From: CAZAYP01 sp964489425 [NCBI: uncultured Verrucomicrobiota bacterium] | GTDB lineage: Bacteria > Verrucomicrobiota > Kiritimatiellia > RZYC01 | NCBI GenBank assembly: GCA_964489425.1 | Contig: CAZAYP010000041.1 | Location: forward strand, 1-53,386 | DNA: 53,386 bases | Direction of reading: 5' to 3' | In this document: piece by piece, positions 8,218 to 20,359 of the stretch | Position numbering within the stretch: position 1 is the stretch's first letter | Layout of the letters: every line of letters starts with the position of its first letter | Program-made: the position numbers and the translations under genes | The notes under the pieces: generated by a model | What the model saw: only the letters and a program-made list of their open reading frames with translations | Databases searched by the model: none | Told to the model about the DNA's origin: nothing

Positions 8218-8859
8218 TCAGTCCTGCAGGTCGGCGATGAACGCATCGGCCTGGTTGACGGCGCTTTCGATGTCGCGGACCAGCGTATCGACATTCGACT
8301 GCACGCTGGTTAATTCGTCGCTCAGGCCGGCGATCGCCTTGGCATTCAGATTGTGCTTCATGAACAGGACCTGGTCGCGCAGGGGCACCAGCGCGGGTTC
8401 CAGCTTGGATTCCGCCTTCTGCATGGCGGCGATGAGTTCCTCGTATTTTTCCCTGGTCGCATCGTATTTCCGCTGGCTCGACTTGCGCAGGGTGTCGCTG
8501 GAGTACTGCTTGATTTCTGAGCGCCATTCGCTGAAGAGCGCATCCGAGACGTCCTCCACGGATTTGATCCGGCTGCGCACGTCGCTGGCCTTGGCCTCGC
8601 TCTTCTGCAGCGTGGCATTGAGCTTGTTGTATTCCGCTTCCAGGTCGCCGCCCTTGAAGTTGACCACGCTCTTGAACTGATCCATGGCCGTGAGGAACTG
8701 CTGCTTCGCGTCGTTCTGCGAGTCGCGCGCCGCCTTGACCCGGTCGACCATGATGTCGCGCTTGTGTACGCCCAGCTTCTCCATGGTTCCATAATAGATG
8801 CTGTTGCAGCTGGTGAGCCCGAGGATGACGATCGGCAGAATAATCCGTTGGATGTTCAT
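8218..8859 (-). CDS. DUF2959-like lipoprotein
   Basis: The 213-aa protein resembles the DUF2959 family: KLGVHKRDIMVDRV near the N-terminus, then a long helical domain ending DQVLFMKHNLNAKAIAGL. The leader ends in a lipobox (LGLTSC), so the mature protein should be lipid-anchored with Cys at its N-terminus. The start is set at 8859 because AGGAG (8866-8870) directly abuts the ATG at 8865 but is 6 nt from the one at 8859. The mature chain is almost wholly alpha-helical with heptad character and few hydrophobic stretches, so it may form a coiled-coil bundle on the membrane. Family function is unknown. It is preceded by a plausible promoter of its own. Confidence 0.85.
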   Translation of the reverse strand: MNIQRIILPIVILGLTSCNSIYYGTMEKLGVHKRDIMVDRVKAARDSQNDAKQQFLTAMDQFKSVVNFKGGDLEAEYNKLNATLQKSEAKASDVRSRIKSVEDVSDALFSEWRSEIKQYSSDTLRKSSQRKYDATREKYEELIAAMQKAESKLEPALVPLRDQVLFMKHNLNAKAIAGLSDELTSVQSNVDTLVRDIESAVNQADAFIADLQD

Positions 8860-8882
8860 GTGCATCTCCTGTGTTTGCCTAC

Positions 8883-8911
8883 CTTATAGCAAGTTGCTGT
8901 GCGGTGCGCAA
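8883..8911 (-). promoter_or_regulatory. Candidate promoter of the DUF2959-like gene
   Basis: On the minus strand, TTGCGC (8906-8911) and TATAAG (8883-8888, five of six consensus) are separated by exactly 17 bp and precede the AGGAG ribosome site. Confidence 0.45.
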
Positions 8912-8945
8912 CGGCAACAAATATCTGGAAAAGGAGCGCTGGGCA

Positions 8946-10835
8946 TCAGGCGACGACCACCAGCAGGCCGCTCCAGAGGATGACCCATTTCTGCCAGCCT
9001 TCATCATAGGTGGCCAGCAGCGCGAAATAGACCCCGGCGAGCGCCAGGGCCAAGGCCCCTGACACCAGCAGCGGCAGCAGGGGGATGGCGAAGACCGTGG
9101 CGCCCAGGACCAGGTAGACCCCGCCGTACAAGGCGGCCAGCAGCCCCGGTCGGCCCACGGCGTCGCGGATGAACAGCAGGATGACGAGCGCGATCAGCTT
9201 GATGTAGATCAGCAGGCGCGGGTTGGCCCGGAACATCCAGCGCAGCGGCGGCAGGTTGGTCTTGACGAACAACAGTTCCCAGGTCTCGGGCTTGCGGCTG
9301 TAAGCGTGGCCCACGATGTTGGTCAGCGCCGCCAACGCCTGTTCCTGGACCCGCGGGTCGGTGTCGCGCAGCGCGCCCACCAGCGGCCCAATGGCCTGGC
9401 GGTCGCGCTGCTGGCCAAGTTCCGCGGAGGCGGCGGCCCGCACCTTGCGATCGGGATCCTTCAGCAGCCGGACCAGTGGCGCCACGGTTTCCGGGCCGCG
9501 GATGGCGACCAGCCCCGCGACCGCATCCAGGCGGATGGCCGGGTCCGTATCCGCGCCCATCACGTTCAACAGCGGCAGGTCTGGCGGCGTGGCTTGGCGT
9601 GCGACCAGGCCGGCGGCGCACTTGCGCACAGCCACGGCTTCATTGGTTAGAAAGGGTGCCGCGGCCGCAACGGCCGCCGGCCCGGAGAACGCCGCCACCC
9701 CATGGCGGGCGGCTTCGGCCACGGCGCGGTAAGGGTCGGCCGCGGCGGCCAGCAGGGCCGGCAGCCCGCGGACTTCGCCGGCGGCGGCCGCGGCCTTGAT
9801 CACGCTGGTGCGGACGGCGCCGTCCGGATCGGTGCCCAGCGCCAGGATGGGGTCCAGCGTCCGCGGGTCACGCAGGCGGATCAGCGCGTCCACCGCCAGT
9901 TTGCGGACCACCGAATCGTCGTCCTGGAGCATGGCGAGGAGGGGTTCCAGCGCGGCCGGGTCCTGCTGGTCCGCCAGCAGCACCACGGCGACGCGGCGCA
10001 CCGGCACCGAGTCGGATTGCAGGAGGTCCGCCAGGGGCGGCACCAGGGCCGGGTCGACCATGCCGTCCAGGGAGCGCAGGGCCAGGTGGCGGACCTGGCC
10101 ATCGTTGTCGCCCAGCGCGGTGGCCAGGCTGGGGCGGGTGGCGGGGTCCTTGATCTTTTCAAGCGCCAGGACGCAGGCCCGGCGCACCGGGGCGGTATCG
10201 TACTGCAACAGCTGGGCCAGCGGCTCCGCGGCTTGGGGGTCGCCGGCGTCACCGAGCGCGGCCACGGCGGTGAGCCGGACGTCCTCGGCCGGGTCCGTGA
10301 GCAGGTCGCGGAAGAAGCGGTTGCGATCGGGGATGGGCCCGTGGCGCAGGGCGTGGTCGAGCGCGTCGGCCGCGTCGGCGCGCGGCTTGGCCCGCAGCGC
10401 GGCGAGCAGCGCCGGCGCGATGCGGGCATCATCGACGGGTTCCAGGTGCCGGGCGGCGCCGGCAACCACTTCGGGGTGGGGGTCCTGCAGGGCGGCGAGC
10501 AGGGGCGCTACGGCGCGGGGATCGTTGAGGCTTGCCAGCGCGTTGGCCGCGGCGAGGCGCACGCGCTGGTCCTTGTCCGCGGCGAGCAGCGCGGCCAGCA
10601 GGTCCAGGGCATTGGTGCACCCGGCGCTGACCAGGTCCGTGGCCGCCGCGCAGCGGGCGCGCCAGTCCCGGTCCGCGGCGCGGGTGGCTGCGTCGGCGCA
10701 CGGTGCGGCGGCGGGTTCCTGCGCCGGGATGGCCGGCGCGAGACCGGCGGCCGCGATGAGGCCGGCGGCGATCAACCGGCAGATGGAACTGCGGACATAC
10801 TGTGTGGTGGCACCCCTAAATGCGTGCACATGCAT
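8946..10835 (-). CDS. HEAT-repeat protein with C-terminal membrane segments
   Basis: The protein is 629 aa from the ATG at 10835; a GTG at 10868 would add 11 residues but would overlap the upstream gene. An N-terminal hydrophobic leader (ICRLIAAGLIAAAGLAPA) precedes about 14 HEAT/PBS-lyase-type repeats of ~31 residues (pattern DPxAxxPLLAxLxDxDxxVRxxAxxAL) covering residues ~50-525. These alpha-solenoids are protein-binding scaffolds. After a short linker, two or three hydrophobic helices (KLIALVILLFI, AIPLLPLLVSGALALALAG, LWSGLLVVVA) anchor the C-terminus. The solenoid should therefore lie outside the cytoplasm if the leader is a signal sequence. It follows the cytidylate-kinase-like gene by 16 bp and is probably co-transcribed with it. 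Binding partners are unknown. Confidence 0.8.
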   Translation of the reverse strand: MHVHAFRGATTQYVRSSICRLIAAGLIAAAGLAPAIPAQEPAAAPCADAATRAADRDWRARCAAATDLVSAGCTNALDLLAALLAADKDQRVRLAAANALASLNDPRAVAPLLAALQDPHPEVVAGAARHLEPVDDARIAPALLAALRAKPRADAADALDHALRHGPIPDRNRFFRDLLTDPAEDVRLTAVAALGDAGDPQAAEPLAQLLQYDTAPVRRACVLALEKIKDPATRPSLATALGDNDGQVRHLALRSLDGMVDPALVPPLADLLQSDSVPVRRVAVVLLADQQDPAALEPLLAMLQDDDSVVRKLAVDALIRLRDPRTLDPILALGTDPDGAVRTSVIKAAAAAGEVRGLPALLAAAADPYRAVAEAARHGVAAFSGPAAVAAAAPFLTNEAVAVRKCAAGLVARQATPPDLPLLNVMGADTDPAIRLDAVAGLVAIRGPETVAPLVRLLKDPDRKVRAAASAELGQQRDRQAIGPLVGALRDTDPRVQEQALAALTNIVGHAYSRKPETWELLFVKTNLPPLRWMFRANPRLLIYIKLIALVILLFIRDAVGRPGLLAALYGGVYLVLGATVFAIPLLPLLVSGALALALAGVYFALLATYDEGWQKWVILWSGLLVVVA

Positions 10836-10851
10836 GGCGCCCGGTTCCCGT

Positions 10852-11625
10852 TCACTTCGCCCGCGCACTTGAAAAGATGACGTCCGCCCGCGATTGGATC
10901 GTCGATCGCGTGGCTATCTCGCTGCGCGCCGACCGCAGTCGCACAAGCCGCAGGCGAATCATTTCGCACATGGTGTCCACGATCTCGGTGGTGCGCACAT
11001 GGCCCAGGTTCCAGGTGATGTCGTAGAGCGTGGGATCGTTGATGTCGTGGTGGTAGAAGTTGCGGATGAAGCGGCTGCGGTCGCGCTCGATCTCGCGCAG
11101 GCGGCGCACGGCGTGTTTCTCGGACAGCTTGTACTCGTCCATGACGTTCTGGATGCGCATGGGCATGGGCGCGATCAGGCGGACGTGGATGCCCGTCGGC
11201 ATGTTGCGGGTGATGACCGAGGAACCCCGGCCGATGATCACCACCTTGCCCAGCCGCGCCAGCAGGCGGATCACGTCCGCGATTTTTTTCTGAATCTTGT
11301 ACTGCTGCGGGGCGCCCACGAACATCTCGTACACCATCTGCTGCAGGCCGTCCCGCTGGTACTTATCCTCAACCAGGGTGTCGAAGTCTGCTTCCAACGA
11401 TTTGTCCTGCGCGATGAGCGCGCACAGTTTCTGGTCGAACAGGTCCCAGCCCTTGTTCAGGTCAGGATCCGCGGACAGCGCCAGCTTCTGCAGGATAAAG
11501 CGGCCGATGGCGTGGCCGCCGGTGCCGGCCTGGCGGGAGATGGTGACGAACGGAAATCCGCTGTGACCCTGGTCCACTTCCCGGTGATCCCGCAGGTATC
11601 GCTTGACTGTTTCCGCTTGATTCAT
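10852..11625 (-). CDS. Cytidylate kinase-like family protein
   Basis: The 257-aa protein has the Cytidylate_kin2-type opening FVTISRQAGTGGHAIG, a P-loop variant with glycines but no canonical GKS/T. It then has KVVIIGRGSSVITRN and a basic helical region (RRLREIERDRSRFIRNFY) typical of the family, which is related to CMP kinase. Members are found beside diverse metabolic and stress genes; the substrate is not established. The start at 11625 is preferred over the longer frame from 11697 because a GAGG lies upstream and the added residues look like intergenic sequence. It is divergent from the ATP synthase operon across ~100 bp and shares a likely transcript with the HEAT-repeat gene downstream. 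Confidence 0.8.
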   Translation of the reverse strand: MNQAETVKRYLRDHREVDQGHSGFPFVTISRQAGTGGHAIGRFILQKLALSADPDLNKGWDLFDQKLCALIAQDKSLEADFDTLVEDKYQRDGLQQMVYEMFVGAPQQYKIQKKIADVIRLLARLGKVVIIGRGSSVITRNMPTGIHVRLIAPMPMRIQNVMDEYKLSEKHAVRRLREIERDRSRFIRNFYHHDINDPTLYDITWNLGHVRTTEIVDTMCEMIRLRLVRLRSARSEIATRSTIQSRADVIFSSARAK

Positions 11626-11724
11626 TGCGCCAACCTCGATAACTTGGCTGCATGAATAGCATGGCGGCCCGATACAAGCCAGCGCAGAAAGCAACAAATT
11701 TCCGGGTTGCGGATGGTTGCGGCC

Positions 11725-12003
11725 ATGATTGAGCCCCTGGGCGCAGGCGCGGGGCGCGCGGGCGCGCCGGCCTGGCGGTCGGCGCAGCGCGGCGTGGCCC
11801 TGGGCTGGACGATCCCCGTGATGCTGGCCGTGTACCTCGGCCTCGGGTACTGGCTGGGCCGTTACCTGGGCAGCGGGCTGGCCGGAGTGTTGCTGGGGTG
11901 GGGCGCGGGCATGGCCGCGGTATTCTACGAGATCTGGAAGGAGACCCGGCGCGCGGCGCGGCGGGCGGGCGCGGCCCGGCCGCCCCCGGACCCCGCGGGG
12001 TGA
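11725..12003 (+). CDS. AtpI/AtpZ-like small membrane protein
   Basis: The product is about 92 aa; ATGs at 11713 and 11725 and a TTG at 11707 are all possible, and none has a good ribosome site. Two transmembrane helices (GWTIPVMLAVYLGLGYWLG and LLGWGAGMAAVFYEIW) are joined by a short glycine-rich loop and flanked by basic residues. This is the layout of the AtpI/AtpZ (PF09527-type) proteins that begin ATP synthase operons, where they help c-ring assembly or Mg2+ supply. Its place directly before atpB, with a 6-bp gap, supports the call. The C-terminal tail is Arg/Ala/Pro-rich and probably disordered. Confidence 0.7.
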   Translation: MIEPLGAGAGRAGAPAWRSAQRGVALGWTIPVMLAVYLGLGYWLGRYLGSGLAGVLLGWGAGMAAVFYEIWKETRRAARRAGAARPPPDPAG

Positions 12004-12009
12004 TCAACC

Positions 12010-12837
12010 ATGGACGCCACCCTTGTCACCAATGCCCTGACTGCCGCCGCGGAAGCCGCGGATCGCAAAACAATCGTGCACGACTACATCCAGCACCACG
12101 TGCTGTACCATGTGGCGGAAACCGGCGCCAGCGTGTGGAACCTGCCGTTCCTGCGCGTGGCGTGGCTGGACATCTTCCGCTACGACGGGGTCATGCTGGC
12201 CGTGGCCGTGCTGCTGTTGCTGGCCCTCTTCGGCCTGCTGTACAACCGCCGCGCCGAGGTGCCGCACGGCTGGAGCAACGTGCTGGAACTGGTGGTGCTC
12301 TTCATCCGCGACCAGATGGTGCGGCCGTATTTCGAGCCGCAGGACGCGCGCCGGCTGACGCCCCTGTTCTGCACCTTCTTCTTCCTCATCCTGACCCTCA
12401 ACATCCTCGGCCTGGTGCCGCTCTTCAGCGCCGCCACGAGCAACATCAACGTGACCGGGGCCCTGGCCGCGATCACCATGGTGTTCATGGTGGGCGGGTC
12501 GGTGTGGAAAAAAGGATTCCTCGGGTTTCTCAAGTGTTTCGTGCCCCCGGGCGTGCCCTGGCCGCTGTTGCCCCTGCTGGCGCCGATCGAGGTGATCAGC
12601 ACGCTGTCCCGCATTTTCGCCCTGATGGTCCGGTTGTTCGCCAACATTCTCGCCGGCCACATCCTGATCTTTGCGCTGCTGAGCATGGTGGTGCTGTTCG
12701 GCTGGCTGGCGTCGCCGGCGGTGCTGCTGGTGGTGGGCATCTATTTCTTCGAGCTGTTCATGGCTTTCCTGCAGGCGTACATTTTCACGTTATTGTCTGC
12801 GATTTACATGGGCATGATGTATTATGACGAGGAATAG
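12010..12837 (+). CDS. atpB: F1Fo ATP synthase subunit a
   Basis: The 275-aa polytopic protein carries the family's key region MVRLFANILAGHIL, with the essential stator arginine at R208, and a C-terminal FLQAYIFTLLSAIY whose Gln matches the conserved proton-channel Gln. Subunit a forms the two ion half-channels against the c-ring. The N-terminus (HDYIQHHVLYHV) is the usual amphipathic lead-in. Length and hydrophobicity are normal. It is the first core Fo gene of an operon in the standard order B-E-F-H-A-G-D-C. Confidence 0.97.
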   Translation: MDATLVTNALTAAAEAADRKTIVHDYIQHHVLYHVAETGASVWNLPFLRVAWLDIFRYDGVMLAVAVLLLLALFGLLYNRRAEVPHGWSNVLELVVLFIRDQMVRPYFEPQDARRLTPLFCTFFFLILTLNILGLVPLFSAATSNINVTGALAAITMVFMVGGSVWKKGFLGFLKCFVPPGVPWPLLPLLAPIEVISTLSRIFALMVRLFANILAGHILIFALLSMVVLFGWLASPAVLLVVGIYFFELFMAFLQAYIFTLLSAIYMGMMYYDEE

Positions 12838-12885
12838 GCCGGACGGCACCGGCTGACCCGGGAACCCAAGAAGGAGAAAACGAAC

Positions 12886-13101
12886 ATGACAGGTACAACC
12901 ATTGCGCTGGCCAGCGTCGGCGCCGGCCTGGTGGCCATTGGCGCGGGCATCGGCATCGGCCAGGTCTGGGCCTCCGGCCTGCAGGGCATGGCCCGCCAGC
13001 CGGAAATGTCGTCCAAGATCCAGACCTCGATGTTTATCGGCGCCGCGCTGATCGAGGGCATTGCCCTGTTCGGCCTGGTGATCTGCTTCCTGCAAATGTA
13101 G
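12886..13101 (+). CDS. atpE: F1Fo ATP synthase subunit c
   Basis: The protein is 71 aa with a GGAG ribosome site before the ATG. It is a two-helix hairpin with polar loop ARQPE and the ion-binding glutamate E57 in helix 2 (AALIEGIALFG). Helix 1 has the GxGxGxG packing motif (GAGIGIGQ). The side chains that mark Na+-binding rings are absent: Ile occupies the place of the helix-1 Gln, and Gly follows the Glu where Ser/Thr is usual. A proton-coupled ring is therefore likely. This is read from a mental alignment with Ilyobacter and Bacillus c subunits. Confidence 0.96.
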   Translation: MTGTTIALASVGAGLVAIGAGIGIGQVWASGLQGMARQPEMSSKIQTSMFIGAALIEGIALFGLVICFLQM

Positions 13102-13134
13102 CCCCGCCCGCAAGCCGCGCAACCGGAGTTTCCC

Positions 13135-13692
13135 ATGATTGAACCAACCCCAACCGCCACGCTGGCCGCGGTGGAAGCCACCCCGCCGCCGCCGGCGGAA
13201 GCCGGCATGGTGCTGGAAGTCTCCGACACCATGGTGGTCCTGACCTGGCTGGCGTTCATCATCGCGACCGTGGCGCTGTACAAGATCGCCTGGAAGCCCA
13301 TCCTGCAGGCCCTGGACCGGCGCGAAAACCAGATCCGCCAAAGCCTGGCGGACGCCGCCGCGGCCCGCCAGCAGGCGGCGGACACCGAGGCCCAGTGCCG
13401 GCAGGCGGCCCAGGACGCCGCGCGCCAGGCCGCGGCGATCATCGACCAGGCGCGCAACGCCGCCGTGGACGCGGCGCGGGTGGTCGAGCAGCAGGCGCGC
13501 GACCAGGCCCGCGGCATGCTGCGCGAGGCCGAGCAGGAGATCGCCGCCGCCCGCGACCAGGCCAAGGCCGAGTTGCGGCGCGAGACCGCCAGCCTGGCCC
13601 TGTCCCTGACCGAGCGGCTGATCCAGCAGAAGCTCGACCCGGCTGCTGACCGCGTCCTGACCGACAAGCTGCTGCAGGAGATGGCCCCGTGA
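13135..13692 (+). CDS. atpF: F1Fo ATP synthase subunit b
   Basis: The 185-aa protein has a single N-terminal membrane helix (MVVLTWLAFIIATVALY) followed by PIL and a long, alanine-rich, highly charged helix, the peripheral stalk that holds F1 to subunit a. An unusual Pro/Ala-rich stretch of ~25 residues precedes the membrane helix. The helical part is rich in Ala-Gln-Arg repeats, typical of high-GC stalk proteins. The stop overlaps the GTG start of atpH (GTGA), so b and delta are translationally coupled. Only one b gene is present, so a homodimer is expected. Confidence 0.93.
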   Translation: MIEPTPTATLAAVEATPPPPAEAGMVLEVSDTMVVLTWLAFIIATVALYKIAWKPILQALDRRENQIRQSLADAAAARQQAADTEAQCRQAAQDAARQAAAIIDQARNAAVDAARVVEQQARDQARGMLREAEQEIAAARDQAKAELRRETASLALSLTERLIQQKLDPAADRVLTDKLLQEMAP

Positions 13693-14231
13693 TCGACACC
13701 GTGGCCCATCGCTGCTACGCCCGGGCCCTGCTCACCGCCGCCGTGCAGAAAGAGTGCGTGGACGACGTGCGGCGCGACCTGGGCCAGGTCCGGACGTGGC
13801 TCGCGAGCAACCGCGAGTTCTACGTGTTCGTGGCCTGCGACAGCATCGGGAAAAAAGAGCAGCGCGTGGCGGTGCTGCTGAAGCTGGGCGCGGGCGGCTG
13901 GCATGGCGTGACCTCGGCCTTCCTGCAAAAGCTGGAAGCCGCCCACGAGCTGCACCTGCTGCCGGGCATCATCACGGATTTTGAAGACGTGTACCGCGCC
14001 TGGGCCGGGATCGTCCGGGTCCAGGTCCGCTCCGCCGCGCCCCTGGAACCCGGGCAGCGGGACGAGTTGACCCGGCGCCTGGCCGCGGACCGCGCGGTGC
14101 GCCTGGACCTGCATTACGCGGTGGATCCCGGCCTCCTGGGCGGGTTCGTGGTCCGCGTGGCGGACCGGATTTACGATGCCAGCATCGCGGGGCGCCTCAC
14201 GCGCCTGCGGCGGCAGCTGCTGGACACCTAG
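13689..14231 (+). CDS. atpH: F1Fo ATP synthase subunit delta
   Basis: The 180-aa protein starts with GTG inside the atpF stop. It has the six-helix N-terminal domain (HRCYARALLTAAV) that caps the alpha subunits and a C-terminal beta/alpha part ending LLGGFVVRVADRIYDASIAGRLTRL, the most conserved part of the delta family. Delta links the top of F1 to the b stalk. Sequence is more divergent than its neighbours, which is usual for this subunit. It lies 12 bp before atpA. Confidence 0.92.
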   Translation: MIDTVAHRCYARALLTAAVQKECVDDVRRDLGQVRTWLASNREFYVFVACDSIGKKEQRVAVLLKLGAGGWHGVTSAFLQKLEAAHELHLLPGIITDFEDVYRAWAGIVRVQVRSAAPLEPGQRDELTRRLAADRAVRLDLHYAVDPGLLGGFVVRVADRIYDASIAGRLTRLRRQLLDT

Positions 14232-14243
14232 CAAGGAACAGCC

Positions 14244-15758
<1,515 letters not shown>

Positions 15759-15795
15759 CCGCCCGCTTGCGCGGGCGCGGGCCGGACCCGTCGCC

Positions 15796-18118
<2,323 letters not shown>

Positions 18119-18124
18119 GGGCCT

Positions 18125-18433
18125 GTGGCGGAGTTCAAGCTGACCGTGCTCACGCCGGACCAGGCCGTGTACTCCGGCCCGGCCACCATGGTGACGGCGC
18201 CCGGCCAGGACGGCGAGTTCGGCGTGCTGGCCAACCACATTCCCCTGATCGCCGGCCTCCAGCGCGGCGTGCTCACGATCACGACCCCGGACAAGCGGCT
18301 GTACTACGTGGTGGATGGCGGCGTCCTGGAGGTGGGCGCCGGCCAGGTCCGGGTGCTGGCCCCGGTGGCCACCCCCTGCGCGACGCAGGAGGCCGCCCGC
18401 CGCTTGCTGGCGCAGGCGCCGGCGGAATCGTGA
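18125..18433 (+). CDS. atpC: F1Fo ATP synthase subunit epsilon, short form
   Basis: The 102-aa protein starts at GTG and keeps the full N-terminal beta-sandwich (LTVLTPDQAVYSG, GEFGVLANHIPLI) that binds gamma and the c-ring. Only about 20 residues follow (TQEAARRLLAQAPAES), so most of the ~45-residue C-terminal helical hairpin of a normal ~135-aa epsilon is missing. That hairpin is the part that inhibits ATP hydrolysis. The stop is not due to an obvious frameshift: the GTG of the next gene overlaps it exactly (GTGA), which argues that the short form is natural. Confidence 0.92.
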   Translation: MAEFKLTVLTPDQAVYSGPATMVTAPGQDGEFGVLANHIPLIAGLQRGVLTITTPDKRLYYVVDGGVLEVGAGQVRVLAPVATPCATQEAARRLLAQAPAES

Positions 18434-19569
18434 CGGCCGGCGCGGCCGGGCGGTCGCGGGCGATCGTCCTGTTGGCTTTTGCGCTCTGCCTGGGCGCGCC
18501 GTTGGCCGGTGGCTGGCTGCGCGGCCTGCCGCCCGGGTTCTGGTCGTACCCGCCGCTGATCGAGCACACCCCGGACCAGCCGCCGTTCAATGCCTGGGTC
18601 TGGGCCGTGTTCGCGGGGATAATCCTGCTGGCCGCGTCCGTGTACCTGCGTCCGGCCTGTTTTGGTTTCCAGATCCGCGCCGCGCGGCCGGCGGTCTCGT
18701 CCACGGCCCGGCCCATGCCGTGGTGGGGCTGGGCTGGCGTGGCGTTGGCCGGGGCGGCCTGGGTGGGCGCCTGGGGCCGGTTCGCGTGGCTGGGCAGCCT
18801 GGGCTTGCACCTGTTCGCGCCCTTGTGGCTCGGTTATGTGTTCACCATGGACGGCCTGGTGTACCGCCGCGCGGGCACGTCGCTCGTGGCGCGCGCGCCG
18901 CGCGCGTTCCTGCTGATGTTCCCGGTGTCCGCACTGACCTGGTGGTACTTCGAGTACGTCAACCGGTTTATCCTCAACTGGTGGTATGCGGGCGTGGCGG
19001 GCTTTTCGCCGTGGCATTACGTGGCGTATTCGACGATCTGTTTTTCCACGGTGTTCCCGGCGATCTTCGAGACGCGCGCGTGGCTGGCCACGTTCCGCTG
19101 GTTCCAGGTGTCCTACGCCCAGGGCCCGCCATGGCGGCCCTGGCCGCCGCTGGCCCAGGCGGCGCTGGTGGTCGCCGGGGCGGCGGGCGCCCTGGTCATG
19201 GCGTGGCAACCCGGCCCGTTTTTTGCCTTGGCGTGGCTGGCGCCGCTGGCCATCCTGGCCGGCGCGCTGCCTCTGGCGGGCGTGTCCACGCCGTTGGATG
19301 ACCTGCGGCGCGGCGACTACACCTGGCTGCTCACGCTGGCGCTGGCGGCCCTCGTGTGCGGGTTGTTCTGGGAAATGTGGAACTACTGGAGCTTCCCCAA
19401 GTGGAATTACGCCGTGCCGTACGTGGACCGCTGGCACGTGTTCGAGATGCCGCTGGTGGGGTTTGGCGGCTACTTGCCATTCGGGCCCGAGTGCTGGCTG
19501 TTCTGGCTGGCGTGGCAGCGCCTGATGCCGGCGGGGTGGCGCCGGGATCCCGGCGCATGCGCGGATTGA
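18430..19569 (+). CDS. Polytopic membrane protein coupled to the atp operon
   Basis: The 379-aa integral membrane protein has about nine or ten hydrophobic segments and is very rich in Trp, Pro, Gly and Ala. Conserved-looking loops include WWYFEYVNRFILNWWY, CGLFWEMWNYWSFPKW and FEMPLVGFGGYLPFGPECW; the clustered Trp/Glu/Tyr residues near the C-terminus look like an active or ligand site. The arrangement is reminiscent of CarF/CruF or lycopene-cyclase-type polytopic enzymes, but I cannot assign a family. Its GTG start lies inside the atpC stop (GTGA), so its translation is coupled to that of epsilon. It is not a known ATP synthase component. It converges on the PHP gene with a 18-bp gap. Confidence 0.8.
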   Translation: MTAGAAGRSRAIVLLAFALCLGAPLAGGWLRGLPPGFWSYPPLIEHTPDQPPFNAWVWAVFAGIILLAASVYLRPACFGFQIRAARPAVSSTARPMPWWGWAGVALAGAAWVGAWGRFAWLGSLGLHLFAPLWLGYVFTMDGLVYRRAGTSLVARAPRAFLLMFPVSALTWWYFEYVNRFILNWWYAGVAGFSPWHYVAYSTICFSTVFPAIFETRAWLATFRWFQVSYAQGPPWRPWPPLAQAALVVAGAAGALVMAWQPGPFFALAWLAPLAILAGALPLAGVSTPLDDLRRGDYTWLLTLALAALVCGLFWEMWNYWSFPKWNYAVPYVDRWHVFEMPLVGFGGYLPFGPECWLFWLAWQRLMPAGWRRDPGACAD

Positions 19570-19587
19570 GAAGCTGGGCCGCGCGGC

Positions 19588-20262
19588 CTAGCGCACGCCG
19601 GGCTTGGCGGCCGGCTTGCCCGCGGTCGCGGGCGGCGGCTTGCCGCCGGGCGGGGCGCCCGTCTTCACGGATTCGCACGTGTATTTCCGGCTCTTGAGCA
19701 GGCGCAGAAGATCTTTTTCGTCCGCCGGCGGCTGGGCCATCTTGATGTAATGCGTGCCCACGCAGTCGATCGAGTGCGCGTCCGACGAGTAGATGCCGTT
19801 GGACAGGATGATGCTGACCAGCAGGCGGATCTTGCCTTCTTTTTCCGGCGGGATGTTGATCGACCGGATTTCTATGGCGTCCGGCTTGTAGTTGTCCACG
19901 TCCACGCCCAGGGTGGGCCGGGAGCGGAACGGGTGCGCCAGGGTCATGAACCCATCTTTGCCGCGCACGAAGGCGTGGAGGGCCGCGTACGACCAGTCTT
20001 TCTTTTCCAGCGCCGGATCGTGAATGCCGTAGACCAGGACATCCTCGCCTTCGCGGGTGCGGACTTCGATGCCGCCAAAGACCCGGAAGGGTTTGTACTT
20101 GTCGTTCAGCTGTTGCAGGCGGTCCACGGGCACCAGGCACTGGTGGTCGGTGAAGAACAGGCCCTGCAGCCCGGCCTTGATCGCGGCCTGGATCATCTCC
20201 TCTTCGCCGGCCTGGCTGCACTCCGAGCGTTCCTTGGCGTGCACGTGCAAGTCAATCTTCAT
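19588..20262 (-). CDS. PHP-domain metal-dependent hydrolase
   Basis: The 224-aa protein starts at an ATG preceded by AGGTGA. It shows the PHP metal-binding motifs in order: DLHVHA (residues 4-9), FTDHQ, GIEV, LAHPF and SSDAH. PHP proteins are trinuclear-metal phosphoesterases, including 3',5'-nucleotide and histidinol-phosphate phosphatases and polymerase-associated proofreading domains. This stand-alone form is closest to the small PHP phosphoesterases, substrate unknown. The last ~25 residues are a Pro/Lys/Gly-rich disordered tail. It lies 98 bp downstream of ilvD on the same strand, with a likely terminator between. Confidence 0.85.
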   Translation of the reverse strand: MKIDLHVHAKERSECSQAGEEEMIQAAIKAGLQGLFFTDHQCLVPVDRLQQLNDKYKPFRVFGGIEVRTREGEDVLVYGIHDPALEKKDWSYAALHAFVRGKDGFMTLAHPFRSRPTLGVDVDNYKPDAIEIRSINIPPEKEGKIRLLVSIILSNGIYSSDAHSIDCVGTHYIKMAQPPADEKDLLRLLKSRKYTCESVKTGAPPGGKPPPATAGKPAAKPGVR

Positions 20263-20306
20263 CGTTCACCTGGGCCGGCTTGGCCGGCCGCAGCCTCTCC
20301 AGTTCT

Positions 20307-20338
20307 TGGCCGGCATCATGCTTATTTCCGGCCGGCCA
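20307..20338 (-). terminator. Possible ilvD terminator hairpin
   Basis: A perfect 8-bp stem (TGGCCGGC / GCCGGCCA) with a 16-nt AT-rich loop lies just downstream of the ilvD stop. There is no good T-tract, so termination is uncertain. Confidence 0.35.
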
Positions 20339-20359
20339 GTAAAGCAAAACTTGCGCGGC

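Noticed and set aside
12886-13101. Sodium-binding c-ring
   Set aside because: The helix-1 Gln and the Ser/Thr after the Glu that mark Na+ rings are not at the matching positions; the nearby Gln is two positions off.
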